Part shown: positions 1 to 12,300 of the stretch, in pieces
Numbering within the stretch: the stretch's first letter is position 1
How the letters are laid out: every line of letters starts with the position of its first letter
Assembly (NCBI RefSeq): GCF_020382885.2
Contig: NC_058494.1
Span: forward strand, 27,476,329 to 27,540,328
Direction of reading: 5' to 3'
Length of the DNA stretch: 64,000 nt
Origin: Scatophagus argus
Taxonomy: Eukaryota > Chordata > Actinopteri > Scatophagidae
Program-made: the position numbers and the translations under genes
Notes under the pieces: model-generated
Database searches by the model: none
What the model was told of the DNA's origin: nothing
What the model saw: only the letters and a program-made list of their open reading frames with translations

Positions 1-1108
1 CTTGATTTCACACTTCAGATCTGAGGGTGACAACAAACACTTTAATTAGAGGAAGATGATGCAGGGAAGGGGAGGGAGGAAAAGGTGATAGACGGTAACA
101 AATCCCCCCACACACTCCAGACGGCCTAAATATACAGCCAGCAAAGCGAAATATAATAATTTCTTTCACCTACTTTTCATATCTTATTATTTTTCTCTTC
201 ATTCTCCAGCTTGGAATTGTGAATATTTTTGCATAGCTTAAAGCCCGGCTGCTATCTCGCCCAAACCTACGTGGTTCATTTGCATTGTGGAGGATCTGAA
301 GGGGGGCCTGTGTGTGCCACAATTAAGCCTTTGAGGTTGAGGTTTGGACCGGACAGGGTACCTGCTGTCCTGGCTCGTAGCCGGGGTAGCGCCGCAGCCT
401 GAGTGGCACCTTGTGGCCTTTTGAACCTGGCCTCTTCACAGATTATCTCCTTTGAGAGGGCCTCCATCCCCTGAGCGCTTGTTTCTACACTGATAGAAGA
501 GACGGAAAGGGAACGAAGAAAGACACTGGACAAAAGGCTCGCTGCTCCCGATGCTGCAGGCGTTACTGAGGGGACCGGGCTGATCAGCACAATTGATAAA
601 CGCCGTCTAATAATCGAGACCTCCACCTCTCTCTACAACGGCAGAACCAAACGCCACCTCTGCGCTCAGTTTGGCCTTTATTGGTCAGAAACAATCAAAG
701 CACTTTTTCCTCGTCTGGAGGGGATTAGAAGGGGGAAGCTTAGCCCGCCGGACCAGACACTAGCGGGGAGGCCAGGGGGTCTCCTTATCAAGGCTCGGCT
801 GCTGGATGCAGCCCTGCTACAGGACAGATTGCTTTCACTGTCGCCCGTCTGCAGGGAAGAACAAAGACGAGCCGCCGCCGCCGCCATAATGCCCCGGCTC
901 TGGTGGGACACCAAAAACGCCTTTATGTATTCATTAGGATGAGCCGTGAGATCATACATGCCTCCTCCTCCCCTCGCCTCCCTCCTTTCTTCTTCTCTTC
1001 TTTTCATCCATCCATCTGGCCTCCATTAAATGGGGTTAATTTCTTCCTCATAACCTGTTTTCTCTGATTGTGTGAGCAGAGGATATGATCAGTATACAGA
1101 TACCTGAG

Positions 1109-1110
<2 letters not shown>

Positions 1111-1156
<46 letters not shown>
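1111..1156. repeat. (GT)n microsatellite
   Basis: An uninterrupted run of about 23 GT units. Confidence 0.95.
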
Positions 1157-1157
<1 letters not shown>

Positions 1158-1239
1158 GCACCAGGTAGATGACTCTCAGACTCTCTGTGGTACATGCTGA
1201 CCAAAACCTGAATATTTTAAGTGCATTTTGCTGATCAGA

Positions 1240-1352
1240 ATTAATTACTAAAGTGAAATTATGAATGCAGGACTTTTACTTGAAGTAGACTAAATTAATG
1301 TGGTGTTAGTGGTATTATTTTACTTATCTCAGTACTTCTTCCACCTCTGGTA
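1240..1352. repeat. Relic of a dispersed AAGTACTTGAGTA-type element
   Basis: The stretch carries degenerate pieces of a motif seen at several places in this window: an ACTTTTACTTGAAGTA block, then a CAGTACTTCTTCCACCTCTG end. The better copies are at 12205-12300 and 43262-43352. Family assignment rests on motif resemblance only. Confidence 0.35.
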
Positions 1353-3315
1353 GTGTGGTTCTCAGGTATGATAAACACCCGGATGGTTAAATGAAAAACC
1401 TTTTGGATTTGGAGAGAAACGCTCCAGTGTACTCGAGTTGTCGGTGTTTTTTGCTCGGATGGCACACGATCTTCTGTTCAAAAAACACAGAAAATATTTC
1501 AACATATTTACTGCTGTAAATCAGTGGTATGTGAACGTAACTTCTGCAACACAGAACTATGAAAACAATGTGACGTTGTCAGCGGTGACGTCCTTGTGGA
1601 GCAGAGAAACGATAAACTTTGGGCGTAACTCGTTCACGAGAGGCGACGCGTGTTTGAATTGGTCTGATGAAGGAGTGAACTGAACTGCTGATGAATTAAA
1701 GAAGTGACGCTTTGCCATCCTTCCTCCGGTCCACCTGTCTGCATGAAGCAACACCACATCGTCCTCCTGACTGTTCTGCTTCGCCTCTTCGGTGAACATA
1801 CTCATCTCTTCCCTCTTATTTCCAAAGCGGTGCTAAGGAAGGCTGGGGCTCGCAGTGGCCATAAAGCACAAAACCTGTCAAAGTGTCATGACAAAAGCAA
1901 ATTGAAAATTGGTCGGTTTTGTAGCTGAACACCTTAAGCCCAGGTGTGTGCGTTTGTGTCTCGATGAACAGTTTGTAGAAAAGGAGCTGACAAGAAACCT
2001 CTGTAAACAGACGGACTGCAAACGCTCTCGCCGGCGGCCATGTTGTTGCTGTCCTGACATCTCACCCCAATTTGCGTCACACTAATTCCAAGTTTTAAGT
2101 TACACCTCTTTCTCTCTCTCCTCCATCTCTCTCTTATTGCCTCTTATTACTCCTCGTCGGTCCTTTGCTCTCGCTCTTCCTCTCTCTCAGTGTTTCAGCC
2201 CCTCGAGGCTTTGGCTCGTTTCTTGCGGAGAAGAAAGGCGAAGTACAAGCGACATAAAGGAGCGAGCGGCCTGAGGAGGTGGCGTGGCGTTTGGCGGACA
2301 GAGCGGCGCCAGGCCTCGCCACCATCCAGCAGGCGTCTTCAGCTTCTCCGAGAGCAGACGGAGACACGTGACCTGTCAGGTGAAAGTAACCGCGGTTTCA
2401 CCTTCTCAGAAGTGTCGCAGGTATTTTTAGACTGTTGACACTCATGTAGTGTCTCAGTCTGAAAATTTTAGGGCGGAAATATTTCAGTGATTAAAGTCCG
2501 TCTTGTCAGGTTGTGTAAGAACCCGTGGAGAGAAGACAAGGGGTGGGTACACCTGAGTGTCTCGCCATGTGCTTCATGTTGGTTTCATCTGAACAGCTTT
2601 TGACAGATGAGATCTGAGATGTGAAAGTGGATGTACCTCCTCCGTCTCTCAGGCTCTGCACGTAAAACCAAAGCTCTCTGCATGACTTGACACCAGGACG
2701 TGTCAGAGGGAAAATGTGTTGGTTTGTTTGTTGTTATTTGGGTGAACTGAGCCTTTAAAACAAATGTTCTCCACACTTTGGTTCCCAGTTTCCACACTTA
2801 CTGTATTATGATGTCTGTCTTCACGGGGGACATTATGGAGGTGACCCACATCGAGGAAAGACACACACACCTGTGGGTGTCTCAGTGACATCATTCAGGC
2901 GGCCTGTAGAGCATCAGCGACGGCGGGTTTTGTTTTGGAACATCAGAACCGCTTGATGTTTGAATGATGTTTGAAAACATAACCTTTTGTTTCAGTGGCG
3001 TGCCAGCATTCAAACTGGCGAGTTTGGAGTCTGTTGTCCCGTCTTGCTCTGAATACACTGAGGCAGTCATTCAGCAACATGACTCTCACGATCGTCTCAC
3101 GTCTGACGATCCAATCGTTCAACACGTGTTGTCAGAATTTTAAACCAACTGCAAGTCTTTACGAAAACGTCAGCACGCACTCATAATATGTCTTCTGTGT
3201 GGCTCTTTATATTCTGGCTATAAGTGGAACATGAAGCTCCAGGTGTGTTTTCCTGTTCCTGGTTTAGCCATATTCTGCCGGATGCTACACCAGTACAACC
3301 GGTCCATGCTGGCGG

Positions 3316-3503
3316 CGTTGGATAAAAGCGTCCGCAGGGTGACAGATGTCGTGTCGGTGCTCGTGACTGGAATGCGTCTTTTCAATGGACAGATGGCTGA
3401 ACTGAAATCTGCTTCTTCTCTGTGTGCAGACTCGTCGATGGCACATCTGTCAGCGTCCTCATCAGGCTGCCTCTCCTCCACGTCTGCGTTTATCCAACAT
3501 GGC
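3316..3503. repeat. Imperfect inverted repeat
   Basis: GTTGGATAAAAGCG near 3318 and GACAGATGT near 3341 recur in reverse complement as GTTGGATAAACGCA (read on the minus strand from about 3500) and GACAGATGT (from about 3450). The order is the same on both arms, with about 90 bases between the inner blocks. A fold-back mobile-element relic is one explanation. Confidence 0.45.
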
Positions 3504-6069
3504 CGCGGGACTCGCAGCCGGACAAGAGGTGACATGACGGCGTGGGTGAATGCGAGACGGCAGGTTTAAAAGGTCACAGAAAAGGACACGAAGCCCTTGA
3601 GGACTCGGCCTCTCGTCCCCGAGGACGAGGGCAGAGTTGAAGGGTTGAAAAGTTCATCCACAGGGGAGAAGAAAGGTGGGCGAGGCAGTCATGCAAAAAT
3701 CTGACACGAAGACAGGACGGGGGGCGGGCCGGGATTAGTCCGGGCTAAGGTGACAGCGGACAAATAATAGGTGGAACACAAGTGAGTGCTTTACAAAGCA
3801 AACTGAGGCGGCTTATGTTTCCTGAGCGCTGAGTAATCATTTCCAGCTGCAGGTTTCTCTACGGCTGTAAGTTTGGTGACTCGGGAGAAGCTGCAGCGAC
3901 AGAACTGACACCAAAATCCAGAAGTCGTCCTGGACCTTAAGAGCACCGGCTGAAATTTCCCTGAGCTTGTGGGTTTTTGCATGTTGAGGTATGGGAAACC
4001 TCAACACCCTCATGACCCTCAGCGTGAAACCCAAACATCACAACAGTTTGTGAAATAGTGATTACATTTAATTTAATCTACAGGAATCATGAGTCAGACT
4101 TTTCATTTCTTCTAGTAAAAACAAAAAAAGAAAAGTTTGTGTCCATGTGCATGAATCCTAAATATTAGATGTAATCAATGTCTCACAAACTGAGTTTTGA
4201 ACATACAATGGAAATCACAATCTTTTCCTAACCTCAACCAAAGTCCTGGATTCTGGTGTGACAGTCCTGGACTTTGTGACACCCAGCCAGACCTCCTGCC
4301 CTGTGACTCCGGTCCGGTTCGTAGAAGTGGTGTTTGATTCCATTGATTTGCACCCATGTACACAAATCAAAATGATCACAAACTCTCGCATGTCAGGATG
4401 CAACCTGCACAAAGTTGAGTTGTGGTTTGGTTACGGAGGAGATAGCAGTCGGATGGGCGTGAAGGCGCCGAGCTGCGGCGCTCCGACGCAGCGACGTGAT
4501 CCGAGGTGACAGACTGAGAATTCCTCACATTGCTGTGTTCATGTGAACGGCTTTCATGTCAGACTCTGAGCAGAGGGAAGCACCTCTCTGGCCTGCAGAC
4601 CGAGGACAACTCCACTCTCCTCCGTCTTCAACGCTAACCATTAATCAGCGCACAGACAGCCGGGCCCTGGCCCCGCACCAGCACTTTAGGGTGTTTTCTA
4701 TCAGCGCCATTCCAGGCAGATGGTGGAGTAAGTGTGATTGGCAGGAGAAGTGGAAGAAACAGCGACGAAGTGGATTCTGTTGCCAGGGAGCGTGGGGAGG
4801 GGAGGCCGGGATGAGAGGTGAACAGGGGGGTTTGTGGGGCGTGACCAGTCTTAATTATCCCAAAGGGTTGCCAAGCGTTGGCGCCCTGACAAGCGTTCAG
4901 AGCCGAGCGGCGGCTTTCTGAGCCCACAGATGAGTTTTGTTTCTGATTCCAAAACGTGGGTGACTAATGCGTTTCTGCAGCCTGTTTGTGTTTGTTTCCA
5001 TCAGCAGGTTTGACAGTCGTTCCCATGAAGCACACGGCAGCCGCGGTGAAGGGGAGCGGCCGGCGGTTGCTATCGGAGCATCTGAACAGGAGTTTTAATC
5101 CCTGGTTTAGATGAGTCGCCCCGATCCACTCTGCAAATCCCCGCTGGAATGTGAGCGCGTGCACGTCGCCCTCACGGAGATCGACTGATGCGGCCTGCAG
5201 AGCTGCCTCGTGAACAAAGCCAACCGCCTCCAGGTCCGGATACCTCAGGTGCAGCGTAACTGCCGAAGAGGCACCAAAATGGCGGATTGGTGTTGGGTTC
5301 ATAGGGGCGATGAGGAAGACGGCGTCGGGAACAGAGACACCAGGCCGCCAGTCCCGCCCCGGCCTCTGCTATCTGAGTCACGCAAGGAGGAGGAGATAAC
5401 CGGCCATCGCAGGTGAGATCACCGACACCGGGTTCGCCCTGAGGGCAGGAGGAGCTCCCACAATGCCCCTTGTTTCCACGGAACACACCAGCATTGACCA
5501 AGAAAACCGTCGCTTCGATGCAATCGCGTTTCCTCTCTGCTGTCTGCAATGTTGTTGTGGCGCTTCAAGGTAAAGAAAATATTCATAATCCCCACATTGT
5601 TGCTTCGCCAGCCATAACAAACAGGCGGCGAGCTACGGCGCCAACGCCAGCCAAGCCCCGAAATGGTCACAGTGGACTCAGACGACCGAATGCACTCGTT
5701 TGTCCTTATAAGTTCAACGGAGGAGCGATGAAAGCTCAGCGGCCGGAGGAGTGCATTCCCCACATTCCTCCTCCGTCCTGACAACCTGAGCTGCTGAAAG
5801 ACGGCTTCACTGAGGGCTGCAGTTACTGCCAACGCACGCTCACGGGAAATATCATCAGCTGTGTGTGTGTGTGACGCGTTTCTGCGAGTGTGTCACGGTG
5901 AGGCCAAATGCTGGTCAACTGAAGGCACCAGACATGAACTCGTCCCACCCTGACATGGCAGTGAGGTGTTACAAAAGTTAAACTGGTGTCAGACGTCAGG
6001 GATTTCGTCCCTGAAAGTCTACTTCATCAGTGAGCTTCCCACTTGGCGTCCGACGCCTCAAAGTCTCCC

Positions 6070-6250
6070 GTAAGCATTCGTCTAAATGCTGCTTAGCTCC
6101 ACCTCCACTTCTGCACAGACTCTGGCTCCAAATGACATCACGCTCCTATCGGGGATATTCTGGCTTCGCTTCTTTCCAAATACTGCAGCTGTCATCTGTC
6201 GGAACAGGAAGCTGCAGTTTGGTCATCATCTTCCCGTGGAAAGTGTTTCT
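6070..6250 (+). repeat. Dispersed repeat family R1, partial copy
   Basis: It shares the blocks CTCTGGCTCCAAATGA and a following ATATTxTGGCTTC segment, in the same order, with the longest copy at 57955-58460. Only the distal part of the unit is present. Confidence 0.5.
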
Positions 6251-7309
6251 GATCCACTTATTAGACGGAGCCAATCAGAGGAGGACGTGAACTCCGTGTG
6301 TGCATGTGTGTGGGCAGGTGAGCGCCGCAGTCGCCCCCGTCCTCAGGCGCTTGTCACTGACTGACAGTTAAAGCGGAGGCCACGGAGGACAGACAATGCG
6401 GAGTAATGAGAGATGTGGCGAACAGGCCCGGCCGTGCCTCCGTCAACGCCGCCGAGCAGCTAACGTGACACGTCAGCCCCACGCCGCAGCGCTTTGTTTA
6501 CCTGTCAGCCCTGCGAGGGGGCTGAAGTGCGCCGAGGCCCTCGTCAACACAAGCTGATGATGAATGTCTCCAACACGCAGCTGTGAGCGAGTCACGTGAC
6601 GAGTCTTCACGCCGAAGACTCGCGGCCGACGCTCTGCTCCTCCTCAGCCGACTCTGACTTGAATCTTCGGTTGTTGTTAAAGTTGCCGCCTCGCTGCCTG
6701 ACCTCACCTGAAGTTTGCTGCAAGCTTTAACTGTTTTACACAAAGTCTGACTGAAACAAGCCCGACTTATCTGCTTAACCCTTAGTGGATCAGGTCTCCT
6801 TGGCGGAGAGGAGGTCACGTGACTCGGGACTCGACGTCCTCCTGATCCACATCGTTCATGTCTGTGTATCACTGTGTCACCTGGACTCTGCTGGTGTGTT
6901 CTGTGCTCACCTCCAGTCAAGTCCCAGTCTTCAGGTGGAGACTTTGTGATCCCGATGAGATTTTGGGTGGAGAATTACTTCAACCACACAGCCTGTGTGT
7001 GAGTGAGTGTGAGTGTGTGTGTGTGTGAGTGTGTGTGTGTGTCTGTGTGTGTCTGTGATGTGTAATCTACTTGACGGACAGACTGACTGTCTTGTTAGGA
7101 CCTGTTGCGCAGATCACTCGAGGCTGCCTGATCGTGCATCGCGTGTGCCAGTGAAGACTGCGTGCAGGAACGCCAGACGTCAGCTCGCGGTCACCGCCGG
7201 GCCTCGTGGAGTCAAGCAGGGACAGGCCGCCCTGTCAGGGTCAGGACGCGAGGCGCACTTTCCCCGCAGCTCGTCTTCAGCACGTTTACGCGAGGCTTAA
7301 CCAAATCAC

Positions 7310-7615
7310 CAGTGCGTTCAGAAGCTAACGTGGGTTACAGGCTCCAGACCACCCATGTTGGAGAAATCCTGCAGCTTCAAACCAGACTGATCAGGAAAAT
7401 GACCTCCTGAACAAACATCAGTGCGATATGAACTTCCTAAAATGACAGAAATCATCTTTGGGAAAGATTTATTTGACGTGTACTTTGAGTTTTTAGTTTG
7501 GCTCGTGTCCCATCTGCTGACACGGAGGGGGAGGAGCTTATGAGCTGTACTGCAGCCAGCCACCAGGGGGCGACGAAGAGGTTTTGGCTTCACTGTTTGG
7601 AAGCTTTCATGTTCC
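7310..7615 (-). repeat. Dispersed repeat family R1, inverted copy
   Basis: The reverse complement matches the 57955-58180 copy in three consecutive blocks: CAGCCAGCCACCAGGGGGCG with GGAGCTTATGAGCTGTAC, then the ACGTCAAxTAA segment, then GACATTTTAGGAAGTTC-like sequence followed by a CAC/GCACTGATG block. Block order and spacing are preserved, so this is a real dispersed repeat. No coding capacity is seen. Confidence 0.65.
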
Positions 7616-7794
7616 TGTTTCAGCTATTCTGTATGTTCATATTATTTTCGGGCTGTGAGCACTTTGAGTTGAAGCCAAGTCGTCTGGAGATTTTTATCTA
7701 TTTTTAAAAATCATGTTTGGTGCCAGCAAATGGCCAAAAAAACATTCCAAATGGGAAACAACTTCATGTGTTATTATATAGAGCTCACAGCACA

Positions 7795-7965
7795 TCCACC
7801 TGTTCACTCCAACAACACCTGCTCATCAGGAGCGACCCTGGAAGAGCCTCAGTATGTTGTCCAGGACACGTCGGCAGGTAGACTGCGGGGGGGCCAGGGG
7901 TCGACCCTCCTGATTGGACAGATGCTCCACCACCTGAGCCACAGAAAGAGACCAAACACACAGGA
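7795..7965 (-). repeat. tRNA-derived SINE fragment
   Basis: On the minus strand it begins with a tRNA-like head (GTGGCTCAGGTGGTGGAGCA, box-A-like) and a GGGTCGACCCC box-B-like element. A teleost SINE body follows, with pieces resembling the usual 'GAAGTGTCCTTGGGCAAGACACTGAA' and 'GCTCCTGATGAGCAGGT' segments. It is degenerate and truncated and is not a functional tRNA gene. Confidence 0.55.
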
Positions 7966-9489
7966 AGCAAAGTTAAGGATGAATGTGACTGCTGGTGTTT
8001 TTGTTTCCATCGTTATGATTGGTTCTTTTGGGCAGCGACTTATCTGAGATTTAATTACTGTTGTATTGAAATAAAATATTCTGACCCTTAACTCAACAGT
8101 CACAGCCTTGATGAGCCTTCAACAGATGTGTTCCTCTGCACCATCCTGCCTCTGAGCTCAGCAGGCCTTCCACCTGTTTGCAGTTGTTGTTGTTTTGAAA
8201 AAAGACAGGTGTGTACCGTTTCAGACCCGTCCAGTCAACTGTGCTCTCCTCAGGTAGACGCCAGGTGAGGTGTACAAACCCGGTGTGTTGTCTAAAACTT
8301 GTTCTACACGAATGTGTCATCAAGCTGCTTTTCCTGCGACACACTGCTCGTGTACGATCGGTTCCTCAGGCCTGCAGCGACCTCTGCTGGCAGCAGGCAG
8401 GAGTGACACGTCCAGGTGTGTCAGCACGCTCACAGGTTCCCTCTGAGAATGAGACGAGGCCTCTTTAGCGCAGGTATTCGCGTACCCTTCAAGCTGCTGC
8501 CCCTTCAGGCCGAAGTGTCCTCTGCCCTGTGAAATGTCTCAGGGTCGGCTCAGCACGGGATCACAGGTGACTCGGGGTCGAGGTTCACCGCTTTGTCACG
8601 TTGGGGAAAACTGTTGTCACTAATCACAGTTTGTCTGCGCTCTGCTTTTGTTTAGTCCGTTTTGTCTGAAATCGGGGTTGTGTTGAATAAAGTCAGATTT
8701 GTCTTGTTTAATGACAATGAAAAGGCACGAGGGAACAACCGGAACTGACACCATCGGTGACCTCGACTGTCAGACGGACAAGTGCGGAGTCTCCAGTGTG
8801 GCCTCTCTGATTGGTCGAAGTAAAGTCTTTACAAACACGGAATGTGCTGCAGCGTCCACCTGTGGGCGCATCAGACGTTTGGCGCCGTGACTCGTTCATC
8901 CATGTAGTTTTCACCGAATGGTCCTGACAGCAGCGGGTCCCCTCATCCAGCATCCTGCCAGTATTTTCGTGTCCTGCAGGACTCGCCTCAGGACCATGCC
9001 GGTCAGTAATGACAAAACAAACACGCGAGCATGGATCAGTCCACAACGTAAACACAGCGCATATATGCGTGAGCTCGTATTGCTGTGACGACGTAAAGGT
9101 GCACAGGTGCCGGACACCACGTGGCTCCGTCACTGCAGGTCAGCGCCGTCTGAGCGGAAGTGACAGAGCGAGCGGTCTGACCTGCAGCTCATGACAACAC
9201 CTGTACAGCATGCAGGTCAGTGTGTTTCACTGCGTCGTTGTCATGGCTTCAGTGACTCGTGTGTGACGTCACAACCCATCTGTGGGTTTGACTGTGGGTC
9301 CACGTCCACGCTGAGCGTTTCTTGTCTAATTTTGTGTGAATGACACGAAGGGGAAAAACGTCTGTTTACTGTTACCATGGCGACGAAGGTCCCCTGACTG
9401 CGACAACGAATGATGATAAAAACAGATGAAACGCACGCGGTGTTAAATGATACGCAAACAGCATAATGTTCATAATCTTTGGGAAGTTT

Positions 9490-9545
9490 AGAATGTTGGT
9501 GTGATGGCCCTGTGTCCCAATACTTTTGTCTATATATTGTACCTA
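9490..9545. mobile_element. Tc1/mariner-like terminal fragment
   Basis: The block GTGTCCCAATACTTTTGTCTATA matches one terminal repeat of the Tc1-like relic at 47924-48462 (TGTCCCAATACTTTTGTCCA). No transposase sequence is attached, so it is probably a solo end or a heavily deleted copy. Confidence 0.5.
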
Positions 9546-9819
9546 TATTTGAGCCTTCCTGAACTTCAAGCCAATACATTAAAGATGGATTTGAGCCTTC
9601 TGAGTTCACCCTGAGGCTTTGCTGACTGCTTTTAAGGAGTCCGAGGCCAAAACTCCGAGGTTCCCTGAAGCGCTCAGTCTGTCAAAGTGTCCGCTCCCGC
9701 ACCTCCTCGGTTCCTCCTCACTCTGCTGCAGTCCTCATGTGACCATAAAACATACATTTTGGGTTGTAGCCGCCATAATACCTCCTACCCACTGCAGTGA
9801 CGTCACCTGCACCCCCCGC

Positions 9820-9844
9820 GCGCACACACACACACACACACACA
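9820..9844. repeat. (CA)n microsatellite
   Basis: A short CA run of about 11 units, preceded by CG-containing units. Confidence 0.85.
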
Positions 9845-9984
9845 AAGCTCCCCTTTGTTTTTCAGAGTCCTATAGCTTCTGTGATTACTATTAATTAACG
9901 CTGTGATCATCAAAGAGCTTCAACGGTCCGATCGGCAGCTATTTCCGTCCTCAAAATCTTATTAAGGGACTAGACTGACTGCCG

Positions 9985-10283
9985 CGGTGTGCGCGTGTGT
10001 GTGCGCGCGTGTGTGTGTTTAAAGGTAGGGGTGGAGGTGTGTAACAGAGTCCCGGGCAAACGAGGCACAAGAAGCCGTGAAAGTCGACCTGCGGCGCGGT
10101 TTGGGGTCGCCTTATCCTGTCGCACCTGTCTGCCTGCCTGCCTGTCTGTCTGTCTGTCTCTGAGGGTGTCCACCTGTCTTCTCTCTAGCTGTCTCTCTCC
10201 CGGTATCGTGTCGGGTCGAGCCGCCATTTCTGCTCTAGAGGACGTCAGCTGTCAGTGAACGACAACACAGCACCGGCGGGACC
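9985..10283 (+). promoter_or_regulatory. GC-rich promoter-like stretch upstream of an orphan exon candidate
   Basis: This is a locally CpG-rich interval inside AT-richer DNA. It contains (GCGTGT)n-like alternation, a tetranucleotide CTGT/CTGC run near 10131-10160 and a pyrimidine-rich tract. It directly precedes an ATG in a good initiation context (ACCATGT). No TATA box is evident. Promoter function is inferred from composition and position only. Confidence 0.3.
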
Positions 10284-10337
10284 ATGTTGACTCTGCTGAC
10301 CTCCATGTATCTGGTGGTGCGGGCGGTTTCCTCGCAG
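10284..10337 (+). CDS. Orphan first-exon candidate with a signal-peptide-like frame
   Basis: The ATG lies in a favourable context (GGGACCATGT). Its frame, MLTLLTSMYLVVRAVSSQ, is hydrophobic like a signal peptide and runs into a consensus donor (CAG|GTGAGT) in phase 0. I could not find a convincing partner exon with family similarity downstream. The next phase-compatible acceptor I noticed is at 15316/15317, just before the mdh1 start, and joining the two would be in frame with malate dehydrogenase. It could equally be the first exon of an unrelated secreted-protein gene or a chance frame. Confidence 0.25.
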
Positions 10338-11329
10338 GTGAGTTCAAAGCAGCCGTTTGATAGCAGGACCCCCGCGCGTCCTGAGCTGACCGCGCGTCCT
10401 TGAACGCAGCACTAACGACAGAATCTGGAGCAGAAGCTGACCGTCACGGGGCGGCTGGACTCCGTTTGTCTCTCAAACGGAGTCGCCTTCAACATGTCAG
10501 GTGTGTGTCGCCATCGTTTATTCATCTGGCTGAACAGAAAGCGGCTTGGCGAGGACACGGAGCCCGTGTTTTACCAGGGGGCATTTCCGTTTGACTTCAG
10601 GTGTGAAAATGGCCGCCTTCATGTAGGTGGAGGGACTCGGCAGGTTGCGTTTCTGGTCCCGTCATCATTAATTCAGTGAGAGTCGTCTCCACTTGGCAGC
10701 TTTGGCAAGTTGTTCAGCGCCACCGTGAAACCAATCACAGTAATCAATGCGACTTCCGGTCTGAGTTTTCACAATAAACGCGCTAACTTCGATTTCTAAT
10801 TCGATTACTTAATCGCAAACCAAGAAAGGAAAGTTTTCATAAAAAGTAAGAAATGTGACTTATTATGGCACATGTTTTTTACTTGTAAATGTTCCTCTTA
10901 ATTATGACTTAGTATTTCATTATTATGAATACTTTTATTACTTTTGCCATGCTTTAACTTTCCGTCTGATTTTTTTTTTTTTTGTTCCAACAGGAATTAT
11001 TAGGCCCTCAAATGGTTAGTAAAAGCTAATCTTAAAAGGACGTAGTTTTGTTTTATGTGTTATCCTTATGGTTATGTTGTATTTAATGTTTTAAAAAATG
11101 ATGTGCAATGTCATCATAAATTAATCCAGCACTACAACAATCATTTGATTAACCAAGCCGTCAATCAAAAGAAAATTAAGTGCAAACTATTTTAACAACT
11201 GATGATAAATTATTATTTTTCACGTAAGAATGTCAAACACCTACTAAACCCACAAAAACCTACACAAAAAGATTAATAAAACTATATCAAAGATAGAAAA
11301 CGATGTGCATTGTGGACAAAACTAACTAC

Positions 11330-11665
11330 TAGAGTTAGTGTATTCAAAAAATATGGCATGAAATTCTGTTCTTTCCTAAAAAGTCCGCCGCACGGAAGCA
11401 ACGTTTGTGCTTTTATTTTGAAAGCTGTGTCAGAGGGGCTTCCGGCTCCGTTCTCCGTTTTGCCGCTGCCTTGCTGCAGCAGTTCCGGCTGCAGATTATC
11501 AGCACCGCGGTCAGCTCCTGACAGGCGGCCAGCAGCACAGAACTGCAGCCTGTTTCTATCTCCGGGCAGCTTCACAGAAACTGAACCGGGCAAACAGCAC
11601 GCAGATCCAAAATGGCTGCCGGTGTCCTCGATAGGCCGAGGGGGTAACAGAAAACCTCGTCTCAC
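11330..11665. repeat. Probable dispersed repeat with a chance open frame
   Basis: The sequence from AAATTCTGTTCTTTCCTAAA through AAAATGGCTGCCGG resembles, as far as I remember, a repeat seen in many teleost genomes. It has a long minus-strand open frame without stops but no recognisable domain. No second copy was located in this window, so the call rests on recall. Confidence 0.3.
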
Positions 11666-11754
11666 TGAATCTGATACCCGCCATGCTCTGTCAGAAAGAA
11701 CATCCGCCTCCCTCACTGACTTTCTGAGCTCCTGTCCTTTCAGGTAGTAGCTGG

Positions 11755-11995
11755 TTGACAAAAGTATGTGGACACCTGAATGTCCCAGCTGCAGGCGACA
11801 TAACTGAAAATGTCCATTAGTTAATCTGCTGCAGGAGTCTCAACTCCACCCAGCCTGGCTGCCCCGTGCCTGCTGAGGTTTACGTCCAGGCTGGAGGCAG
11901 ACCAGTCTAGTGTCCACATCTGAATGGGAAAACCTTTTCTGCATGGACCTGCATGAAGATGAGTTATCGTTGTATACTGCAGCATTGAAGTGTCC
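11755..11995. mobile_element. Tc1/mariner-like relic
   Basis: It starts with GACAAAAGTATGTGGACACC, matching the terminal repeat of the relic at 47924 (GACAAAAGTATCCAGACATC). Degenerate internal sequence such as GTGTCCACATCTGAATGGG follows. It is non-coding and truncated. Confidence 0.5.
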
Positions 11996-12204
11996 CCTCA
12001 TTGGAACTAAAGGTGCCCAACCGCCTCACACCAGAAGTACACCTGTCCACAGGCTGTCTGTCACACAATGCCCCGCCCACATCACAATCTGATTGGTCAC
12101 ACGTCAAATCTGCGAAGTAAAGTTATGACATACATGTAGTGGAGCAAAAAGTACAAGATGTGCCTTCAAAATGCAGGGGAGTCGGGGTATAATGTGGCAG
12201 AAAA

Positions 12205-12300
12205 TTAAATTAGAAGTACATAAACTACAAGTATCTCAATATTGCACAAGTACAAATACAAGTGCTTGAGTAAATTGTACTTTCATCACTGGTTATTCTT
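12205..12300. repeat. Dispersed AAGTACTTGAGTA-type element
   Basis: The blocks AGAAGTACATAAACTACAAG, TACAAGTGCTTGAGTAAATTG and a TACTTTCATCACTGG end occur in the same order as at 43262-43352. This is a short, non-coding, degenerate dispersed element. Confidence 0.5.

Larger units (their letters stand above)
1..9984. other. No recognisable gene; intergenic or intronic DNA with repeats
   Basis: I found no exon with a recognisable protein family on either strand here. Open frames are short, lack family motifs and often cross simple repeats. In tetrapods wdpcp lies head-to-head with mdh1 and would run leftwards from about 15 kb, but I recognised none of its exons on the minus strand. Stretches such as 250-960 and 4560-4920 look unusually structured for teleost intergenic DNA: mixed composition, several TAAT cores and an octamer-like ATTTGCAT at about 277. 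They could be conserved non-coding elements, but this cannot be judged without alignment. Individual repeats are listed separately. Confidence 0.5.

Noticed and set aside
11282-11761. A 159-codon minus-strand open frame
   Set aside because: No domain or splice pattern. It lies in a probable dispersed repeat.
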